Of a DNA stretch of 64,000 bases, positions 13,061-24,276 are shown in pieces. Source of the DNA: Trachythela sp. YZ-2020. Taxonomy: Eukaryota > Cnidaria > Anthozoa > Malacalcyonacea > Clavulariidae. The position numbers were made by a program, and so were the translations under genes. Where the stretch lies: NCBI GenBank assembly GCA_016169945.1, contig JADLSH010000127.1, positions 1,490,501-1,554,500 of the forward strand, given 5' to 3'. The notes under the pieces are model-generated. The model saw only the letters and a program-made list of their open reading frames with translations, searched no databases and was not told the origin of the DNA. Each line of letters opens with the position of its first letter. Position 1 is the stretch's first letter.

Positions 13061-15984
13061 ATGGAAGAAAAACAAGAAAAAACGATTCAAATCGCCGCAA
13101 GGGAACGAGGTTTGTTCAATTTATTTGATTACGAATGAGCATTTTGCGTGCGCAAGGAACGGACTTTTGTTGCAAATAAAATGGCTTTCTTTACCTTTAA
13201 AAACGTTCGCAAAGTCTTAAGTTAATTTATGAAAACGTTTGCCAGTTTCCCGTGATTATTTGATAAAAAATGAAGTCAATTTTAATGATATTAAATTGCT
13301 TTAAAAGTTTCGACATTTATATGATTACTTCATGTACTAGAAATTACTATTTTTAAATTGTGTATTCTGTGTGTTTAATAGTTCTGTGCTAGTAAAATAT
13401 TTTTGAGCTACTTTACACATATTTTATGTAAAGTACGATGGAATTTATTTTGTCTTATTGGATAAACTTTAGGCAAATTGTCCATTGAACTCAGCATGTA
13501 GCTAGCTTGCTTGTTCAGCCCTGTTTTTATTTAGTAAACATAGCTTTTAAAGGCTGAGAGAAACGAACTCTAGAATTTAATAAACTATAGTCTAAATTCC
13601 TCACAATTATTTATACGTAGCTATCAGTATTTGTAATCTTTTTCATGAACGAAAGATATAAATATTTTTAGAACACAGCGATCATGCCAAGACATTTGGC
13701 CATGTCAGACGTTGCTATGACACGATTAATGCAAACAAAGCCTAATGCCAGGTGTCTAGTTGCATAGTATTATGAATATTAAATATTTATGTTGTATATT
13801 ATTGTGTTTATAGGCCCCGGTCCTGGACGTTACGGTTTACCGTCAACTTGTGGCTATATAAGTCACGATGGCACAAAATACAAGGCGCCAGCCTATTCTA
13901 TGGGAACAAGACTGCAAAATTCAAGTAAGTAGAAATTTATTAAACAGTAGAACAATTTTAATATTTTGTTTTCGTTTTAAAAATGCGATTATTAATGCTA
14001 AATACCTAGTTTTTGTTTAAAACTAGTAAAAGCAAAAAGCTTTTGAGAATTTTTGATGAAAACGAAAAATATTTTTCTAAGTTTTTTTGCACCACCACCC
14101 TATAAAATCTCTAGTCCCCTCAATAAAGTTAAGCAATACTCCCCCCTGGTAACCCTACATGACTTCCCTCCCTGCTTGTCCTCTACCATAGGCATATTTA
14201 ATACACCCATAGTTCTATAGCACAGAATTGTTAGCCAGCTTAGCCTACCATATACTAACATTCACTTTTGTTGTTCATTTCAGTGTTTCGTAAAGATTGC
14301 AGTCCTGGTCCAGGATATTTTATTGAGGCCTCGATAACCCGAGCCGGGAAAGATGGCACACCGGTGTACTCAATCTTAGGCAGACAAAAGGATCCTAGTA
14401 AGTATTTTTTGGCTATTTACGCTTCAAAATGTAACTAGCCAGTTACTGAATATAGAGTTGATTTACCATCACAGTAACACTCAATACTTTCCATGTGACA
14501 AATAAAATCAGTACTAAGACATAGTAGGGTACAATGGAGCTATTAGAATGGTTAAGTAAGTAATATATCATACAGGAGAAGGAGTTTATTATAGTGATTT
14601 GAAACACCGAAAAGTGTGTTGAAAAACAAGGCGCTAGTCGAGTTTTTTAACATACTTTGAGGTGTTTTTAAATCACTATAATAAACGACTTTGAGTGTGT
14701 GATATAGCTTCTCAAACAAACCAGTATTTAAAGAGAGATTCAACGTGAAAGTTTAGTTAATATATGGGTGTTTATTACCGTGTTATCAAGACAACGATAC
14801 GGTGGTGATTTCCTTTGTGTTTTGCTCATGAATTATTAATGAGTTTGAGAATGACATTTACAGTATACCTGTTAGTAATATATACCCTGTAGTGCATATT
14901 TTAACCAATATAATGTAACCCTGTTTTAGATACATTCAAGACACCAGGACCAGGAACCTACTGTCCAGAAAAAGTTCACCCACAAGGAGAGAGACATGCT
15001 CCTATCTACTCAATGGGATCAAGAACGAGATACCGAAAACGTAAGCAACCGTTGTCTGTATAGTAAAATGCTTTGGTGGCACAGCAGTTAGTGCATGTGT
15101 CTTGGGTATTCGATTCCTGCAAATTTGTGGTTGTCTGATTATAATTTTTGCCTCAGTCCCATCACTCTACCAAATACCGCAGGTTTTCTCTGGGTACTCT
15201 GGTTTTCTCCCACATTAACAAGGGATGGACCTTACTGAACCTCTAGGAAAAGCAGTTTAGAACTGTTTAGATCTAAATCATGTCAATAATTTTCAACGCT
15301 TCTCTTCACAGGTGACAGCACTCCAGCCCCGAATTCTTACGGTCTACCACCGGTTCTCGGCAGCAAGGTGATTAACAAGTCATCCGCAGCATCATACTCC
15401 ATGACCGGTCGTTCAAAAACTGGCGGCTTCTCTGAGGACCTTGCAAAAACACCAGGGCCTGGACACTACAAAGTTACTGCACCCGATACAGTCAAGCAAA
15501 ATGCTCCTAAGTACTCTATGTTATCAAGGAATCACATGCCTGGAGGTAGGTTGGAGTCTTTAGCAGTTAACTTTGTATTGAGGTGTACTTGTTGGGATTG
15601 TGATAGTGTGGTGGAAATTTAACTGTGTCTCCCCCCCCACAGAAACAGAAAATAGACATTTGATTTGGAAATTTTGAGAAAAAATTTTGGGGTTTAGATT
15701 TAGGAGGCTAATCCATGAAAGAATTTCCGCCACTGTTGTGGAGTGTAATTGTCTTGCGCTTTTGTAAACTCTCAGCCATTAATTGTATCTGTACAAGGCA
15801 AAGTTTATAAAATAGAACTTCTAAAACTTTTTCGCCTATCTTTACAGATTCAACGCTGAAACCTGGTCCAGGAGCACACAGCCCAGAGAAAGTGTACCAA
15901 ACGAAGCCCAAGGCTCCATCATTCTCAATGGGAATCCGACATTCTGAATTTATATGTCCGCTAATCATCGATGTTCAAGACTAA
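13061..15984 (+). CDS. ODF3: Outer dense fiber protein 3 / CIMAP1-like (STPGR repeat) protein
   Basis: Six exons join in frame to 251 aa: 13061-13109, 13814-13924, 14284-14397, 14930-15040, 15312-15545 and 15848-15984. All introns are GT-AG. The product is a chain of PGPG/STPGP-type repeats separated by A/P-x-YSM motifs (for example [33 protein letters not shown]), the hallmark of ODF3/CIMAP (SHIPPO) proteins. Length and C-terminus ([12 protein letters not shown], then a GIRHSEF-like end) match human ODF3 (about 254 aa). The family is associated with sperm-tail and ciliary axonemes as a microtubule-associated inner protein; acting there in this animal is inference. ATG 13061 is the only start upstream of exon 2 in frame with it. 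A tRNA-type SINE sits in intron 4 and a hairpin repeat in intron 3. Converges with cactin. Confidence 0.93.
14563..14705. repeat. Hairpin MITE in ODF3-like intron 3
   Basis: Arms GGAGTTTATTATAGTGATTT / AAATCACTATAATAAACGAC with a second inner pair (AACACCGAAAAGTGTG against ACTTTGAGGTGTT). About 143 bp, no coding. Confidence 0.75.
15063..15275 (+). mobile_element. tRNA-derived SINE family 1 copy, ODF3-like intron 4
   Basis: GGTGGCACAGCAGTTAGTGC head, GGTTGTCTGATTATAATTTT, GCAGGTTTTCTCTGGGTACT core and AGCAGTTTAGAACTGTTTAG tail. It ends 37 bases before the exon 5 acceptor. Confidence 0.8.
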
Positions 15985-16161
15985 CTGACCATATAGAACT
16001 ACTATATATAGCTTTATACTTAGGAATGCTGCAGGAATTACATGAAGTGTAAATTAAAAATCTGTATCCTGAATTTTTACAAAAATAATGAAGACTAGGA
16101 GATTAAAAACTGGGATAAAAAGTAAAGGTTTATGAAAAAAATTAACTTTCATAGTATATAC

Positions 16162-16167
16162 AATAAA
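16162..16167 (+). terminator. Candidate poly(A) signal of the ODF3-like gene
   Basis: AATAAA lies 178 bases after the stop codon at 15984, with no better hexamer nearer. Position is plausible, but no transcript evidence exists here. Confidence 0.35.
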
Positions 16168-16825
16168 TTGTATCTGTACAACACGAGTGTTGTGAATTTG
16201 CGTTCTGTACAGTATGTGTTCAAGCTTTTTGTACGCACGCGATATCATCATATTATTATAACATATTATTAGTTCTTTGTATAAAGGAATATGTTCTGTT
16301 TCTGCTACGAAAATTTGCTTTCCTGGACGGCTGGGCAACGTCCATGTCGAGTGGAAATGTGGAATGAACCCAGAACTAAATATTACATAAACTGCAAGGT
16401 TCTTGGATCGCCACATACTGCTATTAAAAGGAGTTTTTCAAATCTCCAGTGCCTAATAGCAGCAGCATTACCGCGTCGGGTTGGTTAAAATTTCTGTAGT
16501 CAAAATCGAGGATAATATACGCCACATATACCAAAATTCCAAGCAATCTCTTAGTACATTCAAGTACATTCACCTTAAAAAGGCAGTTGTCTTACTTTCT
16601 GTCGAAACTGCTCTTCTCGTTCACCTTCTCTGAAATCACAAACCTTTCTTGTAAAACATGAACCATGATATAATTGACTAGTTCATCTCCATCCAATGAC
16701 AAGGATAATTCTTCATGCACGATCTGAGCAGACCCATATACCCTATCCAACGACACGGATAGTTATACACAAGCCATGGCACGGACCAGTCCAACCCCAG
16801 TTCAAATGCATAGACATAGCCAATT
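16168..16825. other. Spacer between convergent ODF3-like and cactin genes
   Basis: Contains the 3' flanks of both genes. A 120-aa antisense frame (16054-16416) and a 65-aa sense frame show no recognisable domain. I see no additional gene. Confidence 0.4.
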
Positions 16826-19800
16826 CTATCTACGATAACGATATCTTTTGAAATGAAACCAAAGTTGAAAGACACCATTATGAAATTGTGATCTAAAGCC
16901 GTGTTTATGAGAGTATTCCCATTCACGATTCACAACCTTGAACGCGATATCCTGAAGAATATTGAAAGAAATCGAAGAAAAAAAGAGTTATCTATTTATT
17001 TAGTCCATCTTGCCCTTGACGAGTAAAATCGTCTGGCGTTGAGAAAGTAAGAAAACGGAGTTGTAGGGCGTATTGAACGTCAACGCTACACGCTAAAAAT
17101 ACCTCGTATGGCGGTCCAGAGTGAAACCTTAAAATAGCGAAGTCTCTTTCTCCAGCACAAGACTCCTGCAAAAGTGGTGTACAAAATAATGTAATGAAAT
17201 AGTGTTCAGGAGTATAATTCCGCAATTAAGAAATGTTTTATTTACATATTTTACATACTGTACTCAGGGCCGCCGAGAGAATTCGCGGGGCCCGGGGAAA
17301 ATTTTCTCTGGGGCCCATATGACGTCACTATTTTCAAGCAGCAGGAACATAGGCGGATCTACTGGGGGTGCAGGGGGTTGCACACCCCCCTAGAAAACGT
17401 CAGCACCCCCACAAAAAGTCAGAATCAACGAGTTCATACTAAAATGTTCACGATCTATGGCATTTTTAACATAATTTGCGCTGGTGGCGGAAGCGTGCAC
17501 CCCCCGGGAAAATCTGCACCCCCTCTGTCAGATGAGCCTGGATCCGTCCCTGAGCAGGAAAAGATTAAAAATTGTGCTAAGGCATATAAGGGCTCCTAAC
17601 TAGAATCAGGGACGTAGGAAGCTTATTAAATTGCATTTTCAGAGTCTTCTTTACCTCTTTTGTTAGGCCCTTTCATTAATTCTTTCATTATGATATATGA
17701 GTTTATGCTATTTGCTGCAATTTTTTTAAATTCAATTGAAAAAATGTTCTCAATCTCTAAGTGGGTCCTTACACCGACCCGTACATTTTGAGGGGGCCTG
17801 CTCAATTTTAGGCTTTCTCTCAAGTTGGGGGCCCCTATTAGGTTGGGGGCCCGGGGCAAGTTGCCCCCCTGCCCCATCCCCTCACGGTGGCCATGACTGT
17901 ACTATTATGCTGTGCTGTACTCTGTTATAATAAACTTACCAAGTAATATTGTGGAGTCTCTGTCTTGTCGACAAGGTCAGGATAGAAGATCTAAATAAAT
18001 GCTTTTCATTAGCAAGAGTTAAAAATTTTCAAACTCGTAAAGCAACACGGAAGCTAATCCATGACTATATTCAGATTTTGCAGTCACGCAAGAATATGAC
18101 GTCACGTTAAATAATCCGCCATTTTGGGTGACAAAAATCATCGCGAGCACTCCCTACAGCAGCAATAACGCCCGATTAACTCGACAGAAAGTGGCCTTTG
18201 TAAATTCTCACACAAGAGCAATAACCGCCGCCTTGTTTTAACGGCCAATTGGCGACATCTGACGCAAAGTTTGTTCTTATTTAGTTGTAAATATTTGCCA
18301 CCCAAAATGGCCGAAACCAAACATCACATATGTGTTGTCAAGATACTTGCGAGGGCTGTAAAGCCAACTGCATGTAAATCATGTGTATACAAAATCCGTA
18401 CAGACCGTACTTACATTGAACTTATATCCTTGGACAATTTTAGGTGGTGGATTATCCATGTCGTAATGAGTTTGATTATATTTGTTCCACTCGTAACCCT
18501 AGAAAATTGATTTATTTAGCTTCGCCAATAATACAAACAATTTTTAGATTCAAACACACACAAAGAAAGGCGGGGACACCACAAACGTTGTAAATATAAA
18601 AATATGTGACTTGAACATAACACGCAGCATATAAAACACGCCTTACCGTATGAACTCTGTTGAAGAACCTTGGCTTTCTTGGACGATATTTGTCTTGCCA
18701 AAGATATTTCTAAAAGCAGAAAATCGTTGGCCCTTACAAAACAAGTTGAGCATGATATGTCAAACGTTAGGATTCATGCAGTGTAGGTAAATACTACAAT
18801 AAGCCGCCGTAGTTTGTGTCTGAACTACCTGAAAAAGATATCTCAAACGTGGAGGTCTAGTGGTGGTAGTATTCTACAATAAGCCGCTGTGGTTTGTGTC
18901 TGAACTACATGAAAAAGATATCTCAAACGTAGAGGTCTAGAGTGTAGGTAGTATTCTACAATAAGCTGCCGTGGTTTATGTGATCTATCTAAGACTAAAA
19001 AAACTTCCTCGTTTTAGGCGATGGTCCTTCGTCGGGAAGTCTGAGCTATCCACTTAAATAGAGCAGAAGGGTCGCACAAACCTTTTGTCCAAGAGGGACA
19101 GGAACATTAAATGTTTCTTCGTCAGCTGCCATGTTTTTACTGGCTTCCGTTGTCCTCAAATCTATTCCAGAATCGCTTGCAATCTGTGGAAACATTCAAC
19201 ACAAATGTTGAACTAAATCATCACTTACTAAGACTTAAATTCAGCGTCGGCCACGGACATATAGAGACAAATTAGGGTTGATTAGGCACACGCGAATCAA
19301 CCCTAATTTGTCTCATCACTTACTAAGCTGGTTTGGAAATATTTCTGAGGGCAATCTTGAATGAGATCACAGAATAGACTTTAGCATAATGAATTTAAAC
19401 TTAACAAATTGTTAACTTCATTACGGTGTTGGACGTTATACAGTACTCTCTGGTGCCCCCAGATGACCCATGTGATAAAAATGTACGAGTTCATACACAA
19501 CCAAGCATGTATCGAAAACTAATTTCCATGTTATTACTAACTGAAGTAAAAGAATAGTGAAATGAACTTACCAAATCCATTAAATCCTTTTCCGGGTCCA
19601 CGAATTTCTCCTGTTGAAAAAAAGGATCAAGCCATTGTATTCACATTTTGCAGGGGAAACGTAGCTTCTAATAGTACTCGTTTGATTACCTGGTCCACAT
19701 CAGAAAAGCGAATCAGTATCGGGCTATATCGTCCTTCCTCGTAAGCTTTATAATCTAGACACAAATTATAGACAGATGTTGAATGAGTAATGCTTATGGT

Positions 19801-22800
19801 TGCGTGTCGGTTCAAGAACTACACAAGGATGCTGTTTGTAAGATTTGAGGGTAGCAATAACAACACTGGTTAGCTTAGTTAAAGTGGCTGGACAGTTGAA
19901 ATGAGGCACCAAGTAGATTTTTACCTCTCTCAAGCAACTCCTCTTCAGTATAAACAACTTCTTGAGCTCTACAAAATATACACAGTCAACGTGAAGAATA
20001 CCGTCACAGCCATCTTCATTCAGTCTAACTTCAGATACAATGATTATCTTTACTAACTTTTTCACTTCAGTGGTTGTCTCTTCTTCTTCCTCAGATGTGT
20101 TATCATTCTGCTCATCTTCCACCATCTTCTCATCAGGATTACTTTCTTTTTCACTTTTCTCCTCAGATACTTCTTCATCTTTACCATCATCCTCATCACC
20201 ATCTTTACCATCATCACCATCTTCATCATCATCATCATCACCATCTTCATCATCTTCATCATGATCAACAGTTTCCTCCTTTTTGGCGGAGTTACTCGGA
20301 GTTTCAACTACAGCCTAGGAAAAGAGTCAAGAGCATATGGTTGTCCAGTGCAGGTAGTATTTTACAATAAGCTGCTTGGGTTTTTGTGTCTGACCAGTGT
20401 AGGTACTGTACCTGAAATCTGTATCTGCAAAGCTGCTGTGGTTTGTGTGGTTCAGTGTAGGTATTATTCTACAATTAGCTGTCATGTCTGAACTACCTGA
20501 AAAAGATATCTCAAACGTGGTGGTCCAGTGTAGGTAGTATTCTACAATTAGCTGTCATGGTTTGTGTCTGAACTACCTGAAAAAGATATCTCAAACGTGG
20601 TGGTCCAGTGTAGGTAGTATTCTACAAAGATATCTCAAACGTGTTTGTGTCTTAACTACCTGAAAACGATATCTCAAACGTGGTGGTCCAGTGTAGGTAG
20701 TATTCTGCAATAAGCTGTCGTGGTTTGTGTCTGAACTACCTGAAAAAGATATCTCAAACGTGGTGGTCCAGTGTAGGTAGTATTCTACAATAAGCTGCCG
20801 TGGTTTGTGTCTGAACTACCTGAAAAAGATATCTCAAACGTGGTGGTTCAGTGTAGGTAGTATTCTATAATATGCTGTCGTGGTTTGTGTCTGAACTACC
20901 TGAAAAAGATTCAAGATACTTATACAATAATTGTCCTTCTACCGACATTACAGTATTAAACTCCGACGCTTAAATGCTCATTTGAAGCTCAAAGCAAACC
21001 ATTACCTCACGTTTCAAAGTGGCTAGTTTTTCTTTCAATAATTTCTGATGATTTTCACGGAGTCTAGATTTCGCCATGAAAACATTCAGTTGTTGTTGTA
21101 AAGATTCCCAATAACCTGAATAACGAAGCGATAACTTTTAAACAAACTTTGTTTCATGAAATGATAGAGCTATCCAGTGTAAATATAGGTATCGTTAATT
21201 TCCAGCTTACCAATATCAACAGTGCCTCCTCCAGATATTTTCTGATGAATTTGACTTCTTAAAGCTGAAAGCTGGGCTGAAGTCTTTCCACGAAAGATCT
21301 TTTCAATGTCCGTGTTTACAGAAGAATTAATTGTTTCTCTTCTCTCGTGAAATTGATCTACAAGGAAGTCCATGTTAACAATGAAGTGATAACTCTTTTT
21401 AAAATAACAAAACCAATTAAGGTGCTTAAAAAAGTACTTTTTGACTTTTTTTTAACCTTTGTAAGGGTTTTGCTTTTTTAGCTTCTTTTCTTCATTTCTT
21501 GTTATGGTCAACATGTCCTGAAGGAGAAACAACGATTTCAAATTTAAACAGACTTGAAAATATATACTAAATGAAACTGGGTAAAATCCTCATACTCCAC
21601 TAGCAGACGGTCAGGGTGAAAATCTAAGCAGCTGACAAGGATCTGAACAGACGTACCTGCCAAAATTGATGGTTCTTTCCTTCATCAATCTCAAGATATA
21701 GTTTCATATCTTCAATTAAATCACCAAGATCATCATGAGAAAGTCCCTAAAGCCAGGGTATAAACATGTCATTATGTCATTGAAACACACTGGGCCTTAA
21801 AGGCCATGTTACAATCAGGCCTTAAAATATCGGTCGGTATAGCCGATATTGAATAAGTTGTGTTATAACTGTCATTCATACTTATTTCTGAGCCAAAACT
21901 AACTTTCCTTGCCACTTGAGAAAAAAATTTGTACACGGATTGAAGAGCGCTGAATAATTTATTGTTTTTCTCGACCTAAATCCGTCGTTAAGATTTGGAC
22001 AATGGATATCAGTCCATAATATCCAATCCATAATACAATCAGGTCGGACAAACAATAAACCTCAGTTTCACTTGGGTCGGACAGAATGTCCGGTGCTTTC
22101 CGCTCTACGTCGTCAACTTATCAGCGTTGTCCAAAATTCAGACCGGTCAAAAGATATTTTGTGTTTACATTTTCCCGCTCTGACATCCCCACTAGACGGG
22201 GCCTTAGTAACGTTTAACAAGAGCTTTGAAACTTCAGAAGAATAACTGTAAGGTTCATGCAACTGAAACTCAAAACATAAACATTAATCTACTGTATCAC
22301 TAACACAGAATAAGGTTCGTGCATCTTAAATACTGCCCAGAGCTTTGAAACTGCAAATCTAAACTTTGACCTACCACTAAGACAGAATAAGGTTCATGCA
22401 TCTGAAATTCCAGATTGTCTTCATTAGGGTTAATATATTGAGCTAAGAGATCGATTGGTTTTGCTCGACCATCAACTATCCGTATCTTTGATCTCATTCG
22501 TGCTTGCTCTATGTGGAACTGGAGAAGAAATCACACACAAGATTACAGAAAGATGAGTAATCTTATTGATTTGTGTTTAGGAAGGCATCACGATAACGAA
22601 CAACTTGTTGTGAAGTCTTTTTCAAATGGACGTACATAGAATTACGGTTGAAATTACGTAGTTATTCTAGTTCAACTCCTGACTCTACACTGCACATTGG
22701 TTATTGCAGTTGTCTGATTATAATTTCACTTCAGTCACATGTGAGAAGAGTGCTTCCAGTTTGAATTTACCACACACCACAGGTTATCTCCAAATACTCC

Positions 22801-24236
22801 GGTTTCCACCGACACTTAACACTGAATTAACAAGGGATGACCCTTACCACACACACCTCAAAGGAGAACAGCTTAGAACTGATAGAGCTATCCAGTTGAT
22901 ATAGAGATTCAGTTCAGTTCAGTTCAGTTCAGTTCAGTTCAGTTCAGTTCAGTTCAGCTCAGCTCAGCTCAGTTCAGAACTTGAGATCAGTTTAGATCAA
23001 GCTTACCATGTCTTCTTGTTTCTCCCATTCTTTATAATATACACCTTCCTTTTCTCTTTGCATCATTTCCTAAATGTTTTACATTTTAAAACTCATGCAT
23101 GATATGAATCTAGAATCTTGCAGCGCTATAATCTACGACTCTCTTCTAAGCTCTCTTCGGGCTTACTATGGCTTACCCTTTCATCTTCTCTAGCCATTCT
23201 TTCGTGCTCTCGTTCCTACAAATATTGAGCAAAGTGTTTTGAACAATTTCGAAAAGGTCGAAGTTTTTTCTAGTAGTTACATCACTCAACCAACTTCTTA
23301 AAAAGTTAAAGAGTATTGAATAATCTTTGTGGATATTTGTAGGTGGAAATGTTTTAGCGAAGACTATATAGCCATGGGCCCTCTGGCAGGAATCGAACCT
23401 GCAGCCCTGCGATTCAGTGCAGCGCTCTGACCATTCAACTACAGAGTTCAGTTGCCAAAAGCTAGCACTCTGTAGCTCAGTGGTCAGAGCGCTGCGCCGA
23501 AATCGCAAGGCCGAAATTGCAACTGCTCTAGGTTAAGTGTAAATAATTATGTATAAACTATATAGTTTTCGCTCGAAAATATCCATCTACAGTACAAAAA
23601 TCCTTTAAATTCTGTTCTGACGAGAGAGATGCTCAAAATCTCGAGTAATCTTCACCTGTCTCCTTCTCTTGACACTTGCTAGCTCCCTCTGAAAAACACA
23701 AGTAAGAATTCATCAAACCATAAAATTCTGCCATACCATTTAGTTTGTTTTAAGACTTGTGCAAAGACGTTTGTGATAGTTCTCTTACTTTCATTTCTAC
23801 ACGTTTTAGTTGATTTCTTCTCACTTTCTCTGCTTCACTTAAATGAGTCGTCCCTTCTTTCTCGTGTTTCTGGTGAATAAAATGCAAAACAAACACGTTT
23901 TAATATGAGGTTGTTAGAATTGTTTAGTATTAATTGTCAAGTATAGTTTCTCTTACCTTGTGCCAAATGAAAGTTTCCAGCAAATGTGTGTCACCATAAG
24001 GATTGTCTGTGTTCGTATAGTTCTGAAAATTTGATGAAAATAACAGGTCTGCTCACAAGTTGTTCTACCAAGCTGTTAGGGCGTCTTACTGCATTATTAA
24101 TCTGACAAGATATCGGGTGTCACAGATGTGTTCCTAGCGAAGTGGTTAGTGCATTTCCGCTTTTATGGAAAACTCTGCACCTTTTGGGATGGAAGATTCA
24201 ACAGCGTTTAACCCATTAGCTTGCAATGCGCCCAGA

Positions 24237-24276
<40 letters not shown>

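Noticed and set aside
20040..20370. Ser-rich and His-rich forward frames
   Set aside because: Antisense of the Asp/Glu-rich cactin exon 14, whose reading frame is supported by splice sites and homology.
20330..20915. CRISPR-like regular array
   Set aside because: Units are contiguous 80-bp tandem copies without unique spacers, in a eukaryotic intron.
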